Source: Burkholderiales bacterium UBA4657 (GTDB lineage: Bacteria > Pseudomonadota > Gammaproteobacteria > Burkholderiales > Burkholderiaceae_E). Taken from it: a DNA stretch of 42,060 nt. The stretch's first letter is position 1, and every line of letters begins with the position of its first letter. Where the stretch lies: positions 1 to 42,060 of the forward strand of contig DHLX01000021.1 of assembly GCA_002405475.1 (NCBI GenBank), in the 5' to 3' direction. A program made the translations under genes and the position numbers. The notes under the pieces were generated by a model. The model did no database searches. It worked only from the letters and a program-made list of their open reading frames with translations, and had not been told where the DNA came from. Below are positions 16,976 through 25,389 of this stretch, piece by piece.

Positions 16976-17721
16976 CAGCGCGCCTCCTGCATTGAACTAT
17001 GGACATGTGGCTCACGTGGTTCAACCAGCAAAGCCGCCGCAATGCCACAGACCACGCCCAACAACAGACCCAGCTTCATCGGCAGGCCATAAGCCAGCAC
17101 GGCGACAGTGCCAGCAACGCAGGCACCGACCAGGGTCGGCTTCCAGGCGCTATGTCCCAGACACTGCGGTATCAGCAAGGCTAGCAGGGCCAGAGTACCC
17201 GCCAACCCCAAACCCCAGTGCGGGGGTATGAAGGCGGCGGCAAAAATTCCAATGCAGGAACCGACCTGCCAGGCCAGCCAGTTGCCTACGGATGAACCGA
17301 GCATGGTCCAGTCCTTATGTGGAAACAGCGGGTCGCGTTGTAAACGCTCCATGAATTTGACGAAACCGATATCACCCGTGAGGTAACCAATGAGTAATTT
17401 TCTGCGCCATGACAAGTGGGCAAATTCATGTCGTATGGCAGCGCTGTAAATGACAAAGCGTAAATTCACGACCAGCGCCGTCACAAAAATGACCCAGACC
17501 GGAGCCGCCGCCGCGATTAAAGGCAGCGCCGATAATTGTGCCGAGCCGGCAAAGACGGCGAAGGTCATACCCAGGGCTTGCGGAATGGTCAGACCCGACT
17601 TGACCATAGCTACCCCCGTCACCAGACCCCAGGCGAATATGCCGGGTGCGGCTGGCATCAGATCATCGAAACCATTTTTGAACGCCTGGCGTTCAGTACC
17701 GGAGCGTGGCCACCATTGCAT
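16975..17721 (-). CDS. azlC: AzlC-type branched-chain amino acid exporter, large subunit
   Basis: The 248 residues contain several membrane helices and AzlC features: GFDDLMPAAPGIFAWGLVTG near the N-terminus, FVGSAQ-like FAGSAQLSALPLIAAAAP at about 56-73, NLRFVIYSA and the YLTGDIGF loop. It is the permease of the AzlCD pair that exports leucine, valine, isoleucine or toxic analogues. It is divergent from ilvE, the branched-chain aminotransferase, across 149 bases with a palindrome. Shared control by an amino-acid-sensing regulator is plausible, but the regulator is not in the window. Confidence 0.92.
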   Translation of the reverse strand: MQWWPRSGTERQAFKNGFDDLMPAAPGIFAWGLVTGVAMVKSGLTIPQALGMTFAVFAGSAQLSALPLIAAAAPVWVIFVTALVVNLRFVIYSAAIRHEFAHLSWRRKLLIGYLTGDIGFVKFMERLQRDPLFPHKDWTMLGSSVGNWLAWQVGSCIGIFAAAFIPPHWGLGLAGTLALLALLIPQCLGHSAWKPTLVGACVAGTVAVLAYGLPMKLGLLLGVVCGIAAALLVEPREPHVHSSMQEAR

Positions 17722-17781
17722 GAGAAAAAATCAGGAACAAAAAATAAGCAAATTGCAGAAATAAAGCCCAAGCGCTATTAT

Positions 17782-17809
17782 GCACTTTTAAGCATTTACT
17801 TAACAGTGC
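17782..17809. promoter_or_regulatory. Imperfect palindrome between azlC and ilvE, possible operator
   Basis: GCACTTTTAAG (17782-17792) and CTTAACAGTGC (17799-17809) are inverted repeats matching at 10 of 11 positions around CATTTA. On the minus strand the palindrome abuts CATAAT (complement of 17777-17782), a possible azlC -10. On the plus strand TAAAAT (17827-17832) is a possible ilvE -10. The symmetry could bind a dimeric regulator such as an Lrp/AsnC type. It is not followed by a T-run, so a terminator is unlikely. No function is shown. Confidence 0.5.
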
Positions 17810-17870
17810 CTGCGGGTTCTGAGCGGTAAAATCCTGCGTCTGCTTTTTGTTGAAATTCAAGGAGAACCTC

Positions 17871-18794
17871 ATGTCTATGGCCGACCGCGACGGCTTTATC
17901 TGGATGGATGGCAAGCTGATTGACTGGCGTGATGCCAAAATCCATGTCCTGACGCATACTTTGCACTATGGCATGGGGGTATTCGAGGGAGTACGCGCTT
18001 ACCAGTTGCAAGATCAGAGTACGGCTATCTTTCGTTTGCAGGAACATACCGAGCGCTTATTCAATAGCGCAAAAATTTTCGGTATGAAAATCCCGTTTGA
18101 CCCCAAAGTGGTCGCCGAAGCACAAAAAGAAGTAGTACGCGCGAACAAGCTGGCTTCGTGCTATCTGCGCCCCATCGCGTGGATTGGCTCAGAAAAACTG
18201 GGCGTTGCCGCCAAGGGCAATACCATTCATCTGGCGATTGCTGCCTGGCCCTGGGGCGCTTATCTGGGCGAGGAAGGTCTGGCCAAAGGTATCAAGGTCA
18301 AAACCTCAAGCTTCACCCGGCATCATGTCAATGTCACCATGACGCGTTCCAAAGCCAGCGGGCATTACATCAATTCCATTATGGCGAATGCCGAAGCCAC
18401 CGAGGCCGGCTACGATGAAGCGTTACTACTCGATACTGAAGGTTATGTCAGCGAAGGCGCCGGTGAAAACGTTTTCATCGTCAAGAAGGGAAAAATTTAC
18501 ACCCCCGATGTCGCCTCGTGTCTCGATGGCATCACCCGTGATTCAGTCATTATCATTGCCAAAGACCTGGGCTATGAAGTCATAGAAAAACGCATTACGC
18601 GCGATGAAATGTATTGTGCCGATGAAGCGTTTTTCACAGGGACCGCGGCCGAGGTCACACCAATACGCGATCTGGATGGACGTCAAATAGGCGCCGGGCA
18701 GCGTGGCCCGATCACCGAAAAAATTCAATCGACCTTCTTCGATGCAGTCGCGGGCAAAAATGCCCGATACGCTGCGTGGTTAAGCAAAGTTTAA
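17871..18794 (+). CDS. ilvE: Branched-chain amino acid aminotransferase
   Basis: This fold-type IV PLP enzyme interconverts leucine, isoleucine and valine with their 2-oxo acids, using glutamate/2-oxoglutarate. The 307-residue protein has LHYGMGVFEGVRAY (about 31-44), the PLP lysine K161 in MTRSKASGHYINS, and the SEGAGENVFIV segment with the cofactor-contacting Glu. The ATG at 17871 has AAGGAG at 17859-17864. An upstream in-frame TTG (17847) is not needed. It begins a plus-strand run that continues with the zinc finger gene after 9 bases. Confidence 0.96.
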   Translation: MSMADRDGFIWMDGKLIDWRDAKIHVLTHTLHYGMGVFEGVRAYQLQDQSTAIFRLQEHTERLFNSAKIFGMKIPFDPKVVAEAQKEVVRANKLASCYLRPIAWIGSEKLGVAAKGNTIHLAIAAWPWGAYLGEEGLAKGIKVKTSSFTRHHVNVTMTRSKASGHYINSIMANAEATEAGYDEALLLDTEGYVSEGAGENVFIVKKGKIYTPDVASCLDGITRDSVIIIAKDLGYEVIEKRITRDEMYCADEAFFTGTAAEVTPIRDLDGRQIGAGQRGPITEKIQSTFFDAVAGKNARYAAWLSKV

Positions 18795-18803
18795 GGAATC
18801 ATC

Positions 18804-19001
18804 ATGAGTCAAACCGCAGAGCTGCCGGTGGTGGAAGTACGGGCACAAGACCTGCCCGTGCATTGCCCCAACCCCAATATGCCGGTCTGGTGCCATCACC
18901 CGCGTGTCTTTCTTGATGTGACCAGTACCGGAGAAGCCATGTGTCCGTATTGCGGTACCCGCTATAAACTGAAAGAGGGCGAAAAGGTCCACGCCCACTA
19001 A
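18804..19001 (+). CDS. Small zinc-finger protein (CHCC type)
   Basis: The 65-residue protein has a single zf-CHCC domain: a Cys at 21, then WCHHP, and a C-terminal CPYCGTRYKL knuckle. The family is related to the zinc-binding NDUFS6 accessory subunit of complex I. In Burkholderiales it commonly lies between ilvE and an LPS heptosyltransferase gene, as here. Biochemical role unknown in bacteria. The ATG at 18804 follows AAGGAATC, a reasonable ribosome site overlapping the ilvE stop. Confidence 0.88.
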   Translation: MSQTAELPVVEVRAQDLPVHCPNPNMPVWCHHPRVFLDVTSTGEAMCPYCGTRYKLKEGEKVHAH

Positions 19002-19010
19002 GCCATTTTT

Positions 19011-20057
19011 GTGAAGCTGCTGGTTGTCGCCCCAAACTGGATTGGGGACGGTCTAATGGCGCAGCCCCTGCTGCGCCGTTTGCATTCAACTTGTCCTGAT
19101 GCACGTCTAACGGTCTTGGCGCGCCCGCATGTAGCGCCTGTTTTCCGCTATATGCCCGAAGTTGAACAGGTGCTGGTAGCACCTTTTTCCCAGGGCAAAC
19201 TTCAGTGGAAAGAATTACGCCAACTGGTCTGCCAACATTTGCAGGCAGAACATTTCGACCGCGCCTATGTCCTGCCCAATTCGTTCAAATCAGCACTGCT
19301 GCCGTGGCTGGCCGGCATTCCGGTTCGCGTCGGCTATGTGGGCGAAATGCGCTATGGTTTGTTGAACCAGCGCCTGCCGAATCCGGACAAAAACCAGCCA
19401 CGCCCGCCCATGGCCGAGTTTTACGCAGCACTGGCTGGCACCCCTGCCCAAGGTGATTATTTCAATTCAGAACGACCTCGGCTGATACTTCCTGAGGCAG
19501 AAGTACAAGCGGCCCGGCAGCATTTTCTAGGCAACAGCGACGCCACGCCCTTGATTGGTTTTTGCCCCGGCGCTGAGTACGGCCCGGCCAAGCGCTACCC
19601 TGTCGAGCAATTCGCGGCACTGGCGCGCCTGTTCATCCGCCAGTACCCTCACGGAAAAATCATTTGCCTGGGTGGCCCTAAAGATGCCGACATCGCCCAG
19701 GCCATTGCGCAACAGAGTGACCTCGGTGCCGGGCATATGCTCAATACCTGCGGCCAGACCCGATTAGACCAGGCCATGGCACTAATGAAAAGCCTGCAGG
19801 CGGTGGTGACTAACGATTCCGGTCTCATGCACGTTGCGGCAGCACTCGATGTGCCCCTAGTCGCCTTGTATGGCTCGACCGACCCGCAACACACGCCGCC
19901 ATACACGCCGCAGGCAAGCATTGCCACGCTGGCGCTCGATTGCAGCCCGTGTTTCGCACGCGAATGTCCGCTCGGCCATTTTCGCTGTATGCGTGACTTG
20001 GCACCGGAACGGGTCTATGCTTTGCTCGAACCCTTGTTATCCAATCACTTTCAGTAG
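19011..20057 (+). CDS. waaF: Lipopolysaccharide heptosyltransferase II
   Basis: The 348-residue GT9-family enzyme adds the second L-glycero-D-manno-heptose to the LPS inner core at the inner face of the cytoplasmic membrane. Features: the N-terminal APNWIGDGLMAQPLL motif (WaaF has W-[IV]-G-D), the sugar-nucleotide region IGFCPGAEYGPAKRYP, CLGGPKDADIAQ and the C-terminal TNDSGLMHVAAALDVPLVALYGSTDP region (parts). The start is GTG at 19011, immediately before KLLVVAPNWIGD, where the family begins; no ATG fits and no strong ribosome site is seen, so coupling to the zinc-finger gene 9 bases upstream is likely. Confidence 0.94.
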   Translation: MKLLVVAPNWIGDGLMAQPLLRRLHSTCPDARLTVLARPHVAPVFRYMPEVEQVLVAPFSQGKLQWKELRQLVCQHLQAEHFDRAYVLPNSFKSALLPWLAGIPVRVGYVGEMRYGLLNQRLPNPDKNQPRPPMAEFYAALAGTPAQGDYFNSERPRLILPEAEVQAARQHFLGNSDATPLIGFCPGAEYGPAKRYPVEQFAALARLFIRQYPHGKIICLGGPKDADIAQAIAQQSDLGAGHMLNTCGQTRLDQAMALMKSLQAVVTNDSGLMHVAAALDVPLVALYGSTDPQHTPPYTPQASIATLALDCSPCFARECPLGHFRCMRDLAPERVYALLEPLLSNHFQ

Positions 20058-20065
20058 CAGTCCGC

Positions 20066-20917
20066 ATGCATAACGATTTTATTTTGACTTTGTTCTGTCC
20101 CGACCGCACCGGCATTGTGTATGCGGTGTCGGGTTTTTTATTTGAGCGTCAATGCAATATTCTGGACTCGGCTCAATACGGTGACGATGATACACATCTG
20201 TTTTTCATGCGTGTTCACTTTGATGTTCCGGCCGACTTTACCCACCAGAGAATTCGTGACGAATTTGCACCCATCGCCGAGCGTTACCAGATGCGCTGGG
20301 AAATTCACGATGCGCGGCGCAAGGCACGGGTGCTGCTCATGGTCAGTCAGGCCGGGCATTGTCTGAACGATTTGCTGTTCCGTATGAAAAGCGGCACCCT
20401 GCCGATTGAGGTACCAGCCATCGTCTCGAATCACGCCGATTTTGCCTTGCTCTCGGCCAGCTATGCCATTCCGTTCTATCACTTACCCGTTTCTGCAGAC
20501 ACCAAAGCGCAACAGGAAAAACAGGTTCAGGACATCGTCCAGCGTGAGCGTATTGATCTGGTCGTGCTGGCGCGTTATATGCAGATTCTGTCAAACGAGA
20601 TGTGTGAATTCCTGGCGGGACGTGCGATCAACATTCACCACAGTTTTCTGCCCAGCTTCAAGGGGGCGCGACCGTACTATCAGGCGCACGAGCGTGGCGT
20701 TAAACTCATCGGGGCAACGGCGCACTACGTCACCAGCGACCTCGATGAGGGTCCGATTATTGAGCAGGATGTGGCGCGCGCTGACCACACCCTGGACCCG
20801 GAAGCCTTGACGGCACTGGGGCGTGATGTGGAAAATCTGGTACTGGCACGTGCGGTCAAATGGCATGTAGAACACCGTATTTTGCTCAACCACAAAAAAA
20901 CCGTCGTCTTCAAATAG
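20066..20917 (+). CDS. purU: Formyltetrahydrofolate deformylase
   Basis: PurU hydrolyses 10-formyl-THF to formate and THF, balancing one-carbon pools and feeding formate to PurT. The 283 residues have an N-terminal ACT regulatory domain (about 5-85, starting LTLFCPDRTGIVYAVSGFL) and a formyltransferase catalytic domain (about 88-283). The catalytic Asn-His pair is in INIHHSFLPSFKGARPY (N189, H191/H192), and the Asp lies in TSDLDEGPII (about 225-227). The length is typical. It follows waaF after 8 bases and is followed by an NTF2-like gene after 1 base. Confidence 0.96.
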   Translation: MHNDFILTLFCPDRTGIVYAVSGFLFERQCNILDSAQYGDDDTHLFFMRVHFDVPADFTHQRIRDEFAPIAERYQMRWEIHDARRKARVLLMVSQAGHCLNDLLFRMKSGTLPIEVPAIVSNHADFALLSASYAIPFYHLPVSADTKAQQEKQVQDIVQRERIDLVVLARYMQILSNEMCEFLAGRAINIHHSFLPSFKGARPYYQAHERGVKLIGATAHYVTSDLDEGPIIEQDVARADHTLDPEALTALGRDVENLVLARAVKWHVEHRILLNHKKTVVFK

Positions 20918-20918
20918 C

Positions 20919-21374
20919 ATGGAAAAAGAAGATTTTCATACTGCCCTGTTCACTTCGCCCGAAGCCGTGGAGCAGGCCTTTTATGAGGCCATGGAACGTG
21001 GCGATCTGGACACCATGATGCAATGCTGGCTTGATGAAGACGATATTGTCTGTTTACATCCGAACGGTCCACGACTGGTGGGTACCGATGCCATACGGCG
21101 CGGCTGGCAACAGATTTTTGATAATGGTGCGGTCAAACTCCGGGTCTCGGCACGGCACCGCCAGTCATTCATGATGATGGCGATACACAATGTCGTCGAA
21201 TGGGTACAAGTCAAAAATGCAGAAGGCAGTGTAGGCGAGATTGCACTGTTTGCTACCAACATTTATGCCAAAACGCCACTGGGCTGGCGCATGATCCTGC
21301 ACCATGCCTCACCGGTTCCCGACCAGGGCACGCCTGAAACCCAGGAGCCGGTCGCACCCTCGGTGCTGCATTAG
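20919..21374 (+). CDS. NTF2-like (SnoaL/DUF4440-type) protein
   Basis: The 151-residue protein has a single NTF2-like fold. An N-terminal helix pair contains EQAFYEAMERGDLDTMMQCW, then VCLHPNGPRLVGTDAIRRGW, and strands ending in GWRMILHHASP at about 124-134. Such proteins bind small molecules or act as isomerase-like folds; this sequence reveals no catalytic set, so the function is unknown. The C-terminal tail (about 135-151) is Pro/Glu/Thr-rich. It sits one base after purU and 2 bases before the hydrolase gene, so it is in the same transcript. Confidence 0.82.
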   Translation: MEKEDFHTALFTSPEAVEQAFYEAMERGDLDTMMQCWLDEDDIVCLHPNGPRLVGTDAIRRGWQQIFDNGAVKLRVSARHRQSFMMMAIHNVVEWVQVKNAEGSVGEIALFATNIYAKTPLGWRMILHHASPVPDQGTPETQEPVAPSVLH

Positions 21375-21376
21375 TC

Positions 21377-22351
21377 ATGCATTCGACCTACCGCGCCCCC
21401 GCCTGGCTACGCTGGCCTGGTGTTAGTGCCGGTCATGCCCAGACCATACTGGCCGCCAAACTGACGCCCTGCCCCAGGGTGAAATATCGACGCGAACGCT
21501 GGACTACGCCTGATGAAGATTTTATTGATGTCGATTTTGTCGATAGCCCCAGCCCGACTGCACCTATAGTCGTGATGTTCCATGGACTGGAAGGCAGTTC
21601 ACGCAGTCACTATGCACAAGCTCTGATGCATACGCTGCAACGTCATGGCTGGTTCGGTGCCATTCCGCATTTTCGTGGTTGCTCGGGTGAGGCCAATCGC
21701 ACCCGCCGCGCCTACCATTCCGGCGATGCTGCTGAAATTGACTGGATCATGCATCGTTTTCAGGAACACTATCCGAACCGAAAACTCTACGTCGCCGGCA
21801 TTTCACTGGGGGGTAATGCCCTGCTGCGCTGGCTCGGGGAAAGCCCTAGACAGGCACAGTTCGTGACACGTGCCGCCGCGGTATCGGCACCGCTCGACCT
21901 CATGGCTGGCGGGCACGCCCTGTCACGTGGCTTCAACCATACAGTCTATACACGACTGTTTTTACACACCCTGAAAAAGAAAACCTTGCTGAAAGCACGG
22001 CAGCACCCAGGACTGGTCAATGCGCAGGCGCTACGGCGGGCGCGTGATTTATACGAATTCGATAATCTGTATACCGCCCCCGTGCATGGCTATCTGAATA
22101 CTGAAGACTACTGGCAGCGTGCCTCCGCCAAAACGGTACTGCGGCAAATTCAGGTACCAACACTGATTTTGAACGCCAGAAACGACCCGTTTTTACCGGC
22201 GCAACATTTGCCGCACACGCATGAGGTCGCGCCCTGCGTGCGCCTAGAACAACCCGATGAAGGCGGCCATGTCGGCTTCGTCACCGGCGCTTTCCCTGGC
22301 CGGCTGAACTGGCTGCCACAACGACTGCTGCATTTCTTTGAGCATGGATGA
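21377..22351 (+). CDS. Alpha/beta hydrolase, YheT family
   Basis: The 324 residues form an alpha/beta-hydrolase of the YheT/ABHD1-3 class (UPF0017). Visible are the oxyanion-type MFHGLEGSSRSHY (about 67-79), HFRGCSGE, the nucleophile elbow GISLGGN (S143), the acid D270 in NARNDPFLP and the catalytic H298 in EGGHVGF. No signal peptide, so it is cytosolic. Its natural substrate is not established; esters or lipids are the usual guess. The stop lies 8 bases inside the next gene. Confidence 0.9.
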   Translation: MHSTYRAPAWLRWPGVSAGHAQTILAAKLTPCPRVKYRRERWTTPDEDFIDVDFVDSPSPTAPIVVMFHGLEGSSRSHYAQALMHTLQRHGWFGAIPHFRGCSGEANRTRRAYHSGDAAEIDWIMHRFQEHYPNRKLYVAGISLGGNALLRWLGESPRQAQFVTRAAAVSAPLDLMAGGHALSRGFNHTVYTRLFLHTLKKKTLLKARQHPGLVNAQALRRARDLYEFDNLYTAPVHGYLNTEDYWQRASAKTVLRQIQVPTLILNARNDPFLPAQHLPHTHEVAPCVRLEQPDEGGHVGFVTGAFPGRLNWLPQRLLHFFEHG

Positions 22352-22943
22352 GATTGTTCAGACAGCGATGGCCAAGTGGCCCAAAGTGCCGGCCTGCTAC
22401 GACTGGCTGGCACTAGACCGGCGCGGGCGCTGGCGCATGTGTGACGAACAGGCGCAACAGGCACGACAGCCCGGCGTCGTACTGCAACACCCTGGCCTGA
22501 CAGCATTTATAGCGCGCAATTACAGCAGCAACGAACGCGGCGAATGGTTTTTTCAGAATGGCCCGCAACGGGTTTATGTGCATCTGGAAGCAACCCCTCT
22601 GATTTATTTCTGGAACCAGAATGCGTGCCACGACCATATAGAACGACGTGCCGACCCTGTTCAGGCGGTTTTCATGGATGAAGCGGGAAATCTCTATTTT
22701 CACACGGCACTGGGCTTCGGGCTGTTGTGTGACCGTGATTTGCCCCGCGTAGAACATTTGCTCGAACCCATTACCTCATCACCCACGGCGCTACAGTGGC
22801 ATTTTCATGCACCCCACTTGCCACAGCCCCTTGTGGTCGAAATGGTACGAGCAGCTGAACTGCCACAACGCTTTTCTTACGTCATGCAGCCAGTAGCGCA
22901 TAATGCTTATTTAGATAAAAACATGCCCAATAAAAATGACTGA
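22344..22943 (+). CDS. Conserved unknown protein beside YheT hydrolase
   Basis: The 199-residue protein begins MDEIVQTAMAKWPKVPACYDWLALDRRGRWRM at the ATG 22344, inside the end of the hydrolase gene. It is probably a DUF2946-like Burkholderiales protein, but I am unsure of the family number. It has no signal peptide or membrane helix. It is Trp- and His-rich, with NQNACHDHIERRADPVQ and LYFHTALGFGLLCDRDLP in the middle. The reading frame overlaps both neighbours (8 bases each side), so expression is coupled with the hydrolase and nadB. Function unknown. Confidence 0.82.
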   Translation: MDEIVQTAMAKWPKVPACYDWLALDRRGRWRMCDEQAQQARQPGVVLQHPGLTAFIARNYSSNERGEWFFQNGPQRVYVHLEATPLIYFWNQNACHDHIERRADPVQAVFMDEAGNLYFHTALGFGLLCDRDLPRVEHLLEPITSSPTALQWHFHAPHLPQPLVVEMVRAAELPQRFSYVMQPVAHNAYLDKNMPNKND

Positions 22944-24540
22944 ACCGTTGCGCTTTGATGTATTGATTTTAGGCTCTGGCCTCGCAGGTCTGACCGTAGC
23001 CTTGTCACTGGCAGACCAGTGTCGAGTAGCCGTCGTCACTAAAAGACGCCTGATTGACGGTTCCAGCGACTGGGCGCAAGGCGGCATTGCCGCCGTACTC
23101 GACCGGCACGAAGATGATTTCGACAGTCACGTACAAGACACGCTCATCGCCGGTGCCGGTTTATGCAAGCCCGATGTGGTGCGCCATATTGTGGAACACG
23201 CCCCAGACAGCATTCACTGGCTCATCGACAAAGGGGTACCGTTTACTACCGACCGTGACAACCCCAGTGGCTATCATTTAACGCGCGAGGGTGGGCACAG
23301 TCATCGACGCATTATTCATGCCGCCGATGCTACCGGCCATGCGGTGCAAACCACGCTCGAAGCGCGGGTGCGCGCCCACCCCAATATTCAATTGTTTGAA
23401 AGCCACAGTGCCATTGATTTGATTACCCATAAAACCCTGGGGCAGAGTGAAGCACGGGTTTATGGCGCTTATGTATTTGATAACGCCAGCGCCACGGTAC
23501 AGGTCTTTGCGGCACAACATACCGTGCTGGCTACCGGTGGTGCGGGCAAGGTGTACTTGTACACCAGTAACCCCGACACCGCCACCGGCGATGGCATCGC
23601 CATGGCCTGGCGCGCGGGCTGCCGCGTGTCGAATATGGAATTCATCCAGTTTCACCCCACCTGCCTGTTTCACCCACAGGCCAAGACTTTTCTGATTTCA
23701 GAAGCCGTGCGTGGCGAAGGCGGGCAACTGAAACTGCCTGACGATGCCAGGTTTCAGGGGCGACGCTTCATGCCCGAATACGACGCGCGCGAAGAACTGG
23801 CACCGCGCGATATTGTGGCGCGCGCCATTGATGCCGAAATGAAGAAGCGCGGCCTCGATTGTGTTTATCTCGACATTAGTCATCGGCCCGCAGAATTCAT
23901 ACAGGAACATTTCCCGAACATCTACGCCCACTGCCTGAAGTTCGGTATTGACATGACACGCGAGCCCATTCCGGTGGTACCTGCTGCGCATTACACCTGC
24001 GGTGGCGTTGTCACTGACCTGAACGCACGCACCGACCTGCCAGGCCTTTATGCTGTCGGTGAAACGGCGTGTACCGGCTTGCATGGCGCGAATCGTCTCG
24101 CGTCAAACTCGCTGCTCGAGTGCGTTGTATTGGGTCGCAATGCGGCACAACAGATTTTGCAGCAGCCGCGTATTGAAGTACCTCGTTTACCCGCCTGGGA
24201 CGAAAGCCGCGTCACCCAAGCCGACGAAGAAGTCACCATTGCCCACGACTGGGACGAAATACGGCGCCTGATGTGGAACTATGTCGGCATCGTGCGCTCG
24301 ACCACGCGCCTGCATCAGGCCGAGCGCCGCATCAAACTGCTGAATGAAGAAATACAGTCGTTCTATGCGCGCTACCGCATCAGCACCGACCTGCTCGAAT
24401 TAAGAAATCTGGTGGTCGTCGCTGACCTGATCGTACAGTGCGCCCTGGCGCGCCACGAAAGCCGCGGGCTGCATGCCACACGCGACTACCCGGGCATGTT
24501 TGACGAGGCGAAAGATACGGTGCTGTCGAGGACTTCCTGA
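22936..24540 (+). CDS. nadB: L-aspartate oxidase
   Basis: NadB is a FAD enzyme oxidising L-aspartate to iminoaspartate, the first step of de novo NAD synthesis. The 534 residues show the FAD site LILGSGLAGLTVALSLA (about 9-25), the DWAQGGIAAV and REGGHSHRRIIHAADATG active-site segments (about 117-132), the fumarate-reductase-type RGEGGQL loop, and the helical C-terminal domain starting near residue 430. It converges on nadC with 9 bases between the stops, so nadB is on the opposite strand from nadA and nadC. Confidence 0.97.
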   Translation: MTEPLRFDVLILGSGLAGLTVALSLADQCRVAVVTKRRLIDGSSDWAQGGIAAVLDRHEDDFDSHVQDTLIAGAGLCKPDVVRHIVEHAPDSIHWLIDKGVPFTTDRDNPSGYHLTREGGHSHRRIIHAADATGHAVQTTLEARVRAHPNIQLFESHSAIDLITHKTLGQSEARVYGAYVFDNASATVQVFAAQHTVLATGGAGKVYLYTSNPDTATGDGIAMAWRAGCRVSNMEFIQFHPTCLFHPQAKTFLISEAVRGEGGQLKLPDDARFQGRRFMPEYDAREELAPRDIVARAIDAEMKKRGLDCVYLDISHRPAEFIQEHFPNIYAHCLKFGIDMTREPIPVVPAAHYTCGGVVTDLNARTDLPGLYAVGETACTGLHGANRLASNSLLECVVLGRNAAQQILQQPRIEVPRLPAWDESRVTQADEEVTIAHDWDEIRRLMWNYVGIVRSTTRLHQAERRIKLLNEEIQSFYARYRISTDLLELRNLVVVADLIVQCALARHESRGLHATRDYPGMFDEAKDTVLSRTS

Positions 24541-24549
24541 GCCGGCCGC

Positions 24550-25389
24550 CTAAACCAGCCGCATCGAAAAATCGACCGCCTTCACGTCTTTGGTGAGGGT
24601 ACCGACCGAAATACGATCGACCCCGGTCTCGGCAATGGCGCGCAGTGTATTCAGATTCACTCCGCCCGACACTTCCAGCTCGGCACGACCCGCCGCCAGG
24701 CGCACTGCTTCCCGAACCTGGTCCAGCGTAAAGTTGTCGATCAAAATCAGTGTGGCGCCATGCTCCAGCGCGGTGTGCAACTGTTCCAGCGTTTCGACTT
24801 CAATCTGTAGCGACACTTGCGCGTCAAGAGCGCGCGCCGCAGCCAGTGCTTCAGCGACACCACCCGCGCCAGCAATATGATTTTCCTTGATCAAAATGCC
24901 GTCATACAAACCAATACGCTGGTTTTTTCCGCCACCGACGCGCACGGCATATTTTTGCGCCAGACGTAAACCGGGCAGGGTCTTGCGCGTGTCGAGAACT
25001 GCGGCGCGGGTGCCCTGCACCAACTGTACATACTGGCGTGTTTTGCTGGCAACGCCCGACAGCAACTGAATGAAATTCAAGGCACTGCGTTCGGCAGTGA
25101 GCAAGGCGCGGGTACGACCTTCCATCTCGCACACGGTAGCGCCCGGGGTCATCAGCCCCCCTTCTTCAACCTGCCAGCGAATCTGCGCCTGCGGGTCAAG
25201 CCGTGCCAACACGGCATCAAACCAGGGGCGGCCGCACAGCACCGCTTCTTCACGACAGAGCACCCGCGCCTGCCGCCGTTGTGCAACCGGCAATAACTGG
25301 GCGGTCCAATCCACACCGCGCATATCTTCGTCTAGTGCGGCTGCGACATTGCGCGCTATTTCTGCTTTCAGTTCATCATTCAGGTGCAT
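24550..25389 (-). CDS. nadC: Nicotinate-nucleotide pyrophosphorylase (quinolinate PRTase)
   Basis: NadC converts quinolinate and PRPP to nicotinate mononucleotide, CO2 and PPi. The 279 residues have an N-terminal open-face barrel domain and a C-terminal alpha/beta barrel with RKTLPGLRLAQKYAVRVGGG (about 134-153; conserved Arg/Lys for quinolinate and PRPP), HRIGLYDGILIKENH-like GLYDGILIKENHI, and VSGGVNLNTL near 240. The start overlaps the nadA stop by one base (TAATG), so it is translated after nadA. Confidence 0.97.
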   Translation of the reverse strand: MHLNDELKAEIARNVAAALDEDMRGVDWTAQLLPVAQRRQARVLCREEAVLCGRPWFDAVLARLDPQAQIRWQVEEGGLMTPGATVCEMEGRTRALLTAERSALNFIQLLSGVASKTRQYVQLVQGTRAAVLDTRKTLPGLRLAQKYAVRVGGGKNQRIGLYDGILIKENHIAGAGGVAEALAAARALDAQVSLQIEVETLEQLHTALEHGATLILIDNFTLDQVREAVRLAAGRAELEVSGGVNLNTLRAIAETGVDRISVGTLTKDVKAVDFSMRLV

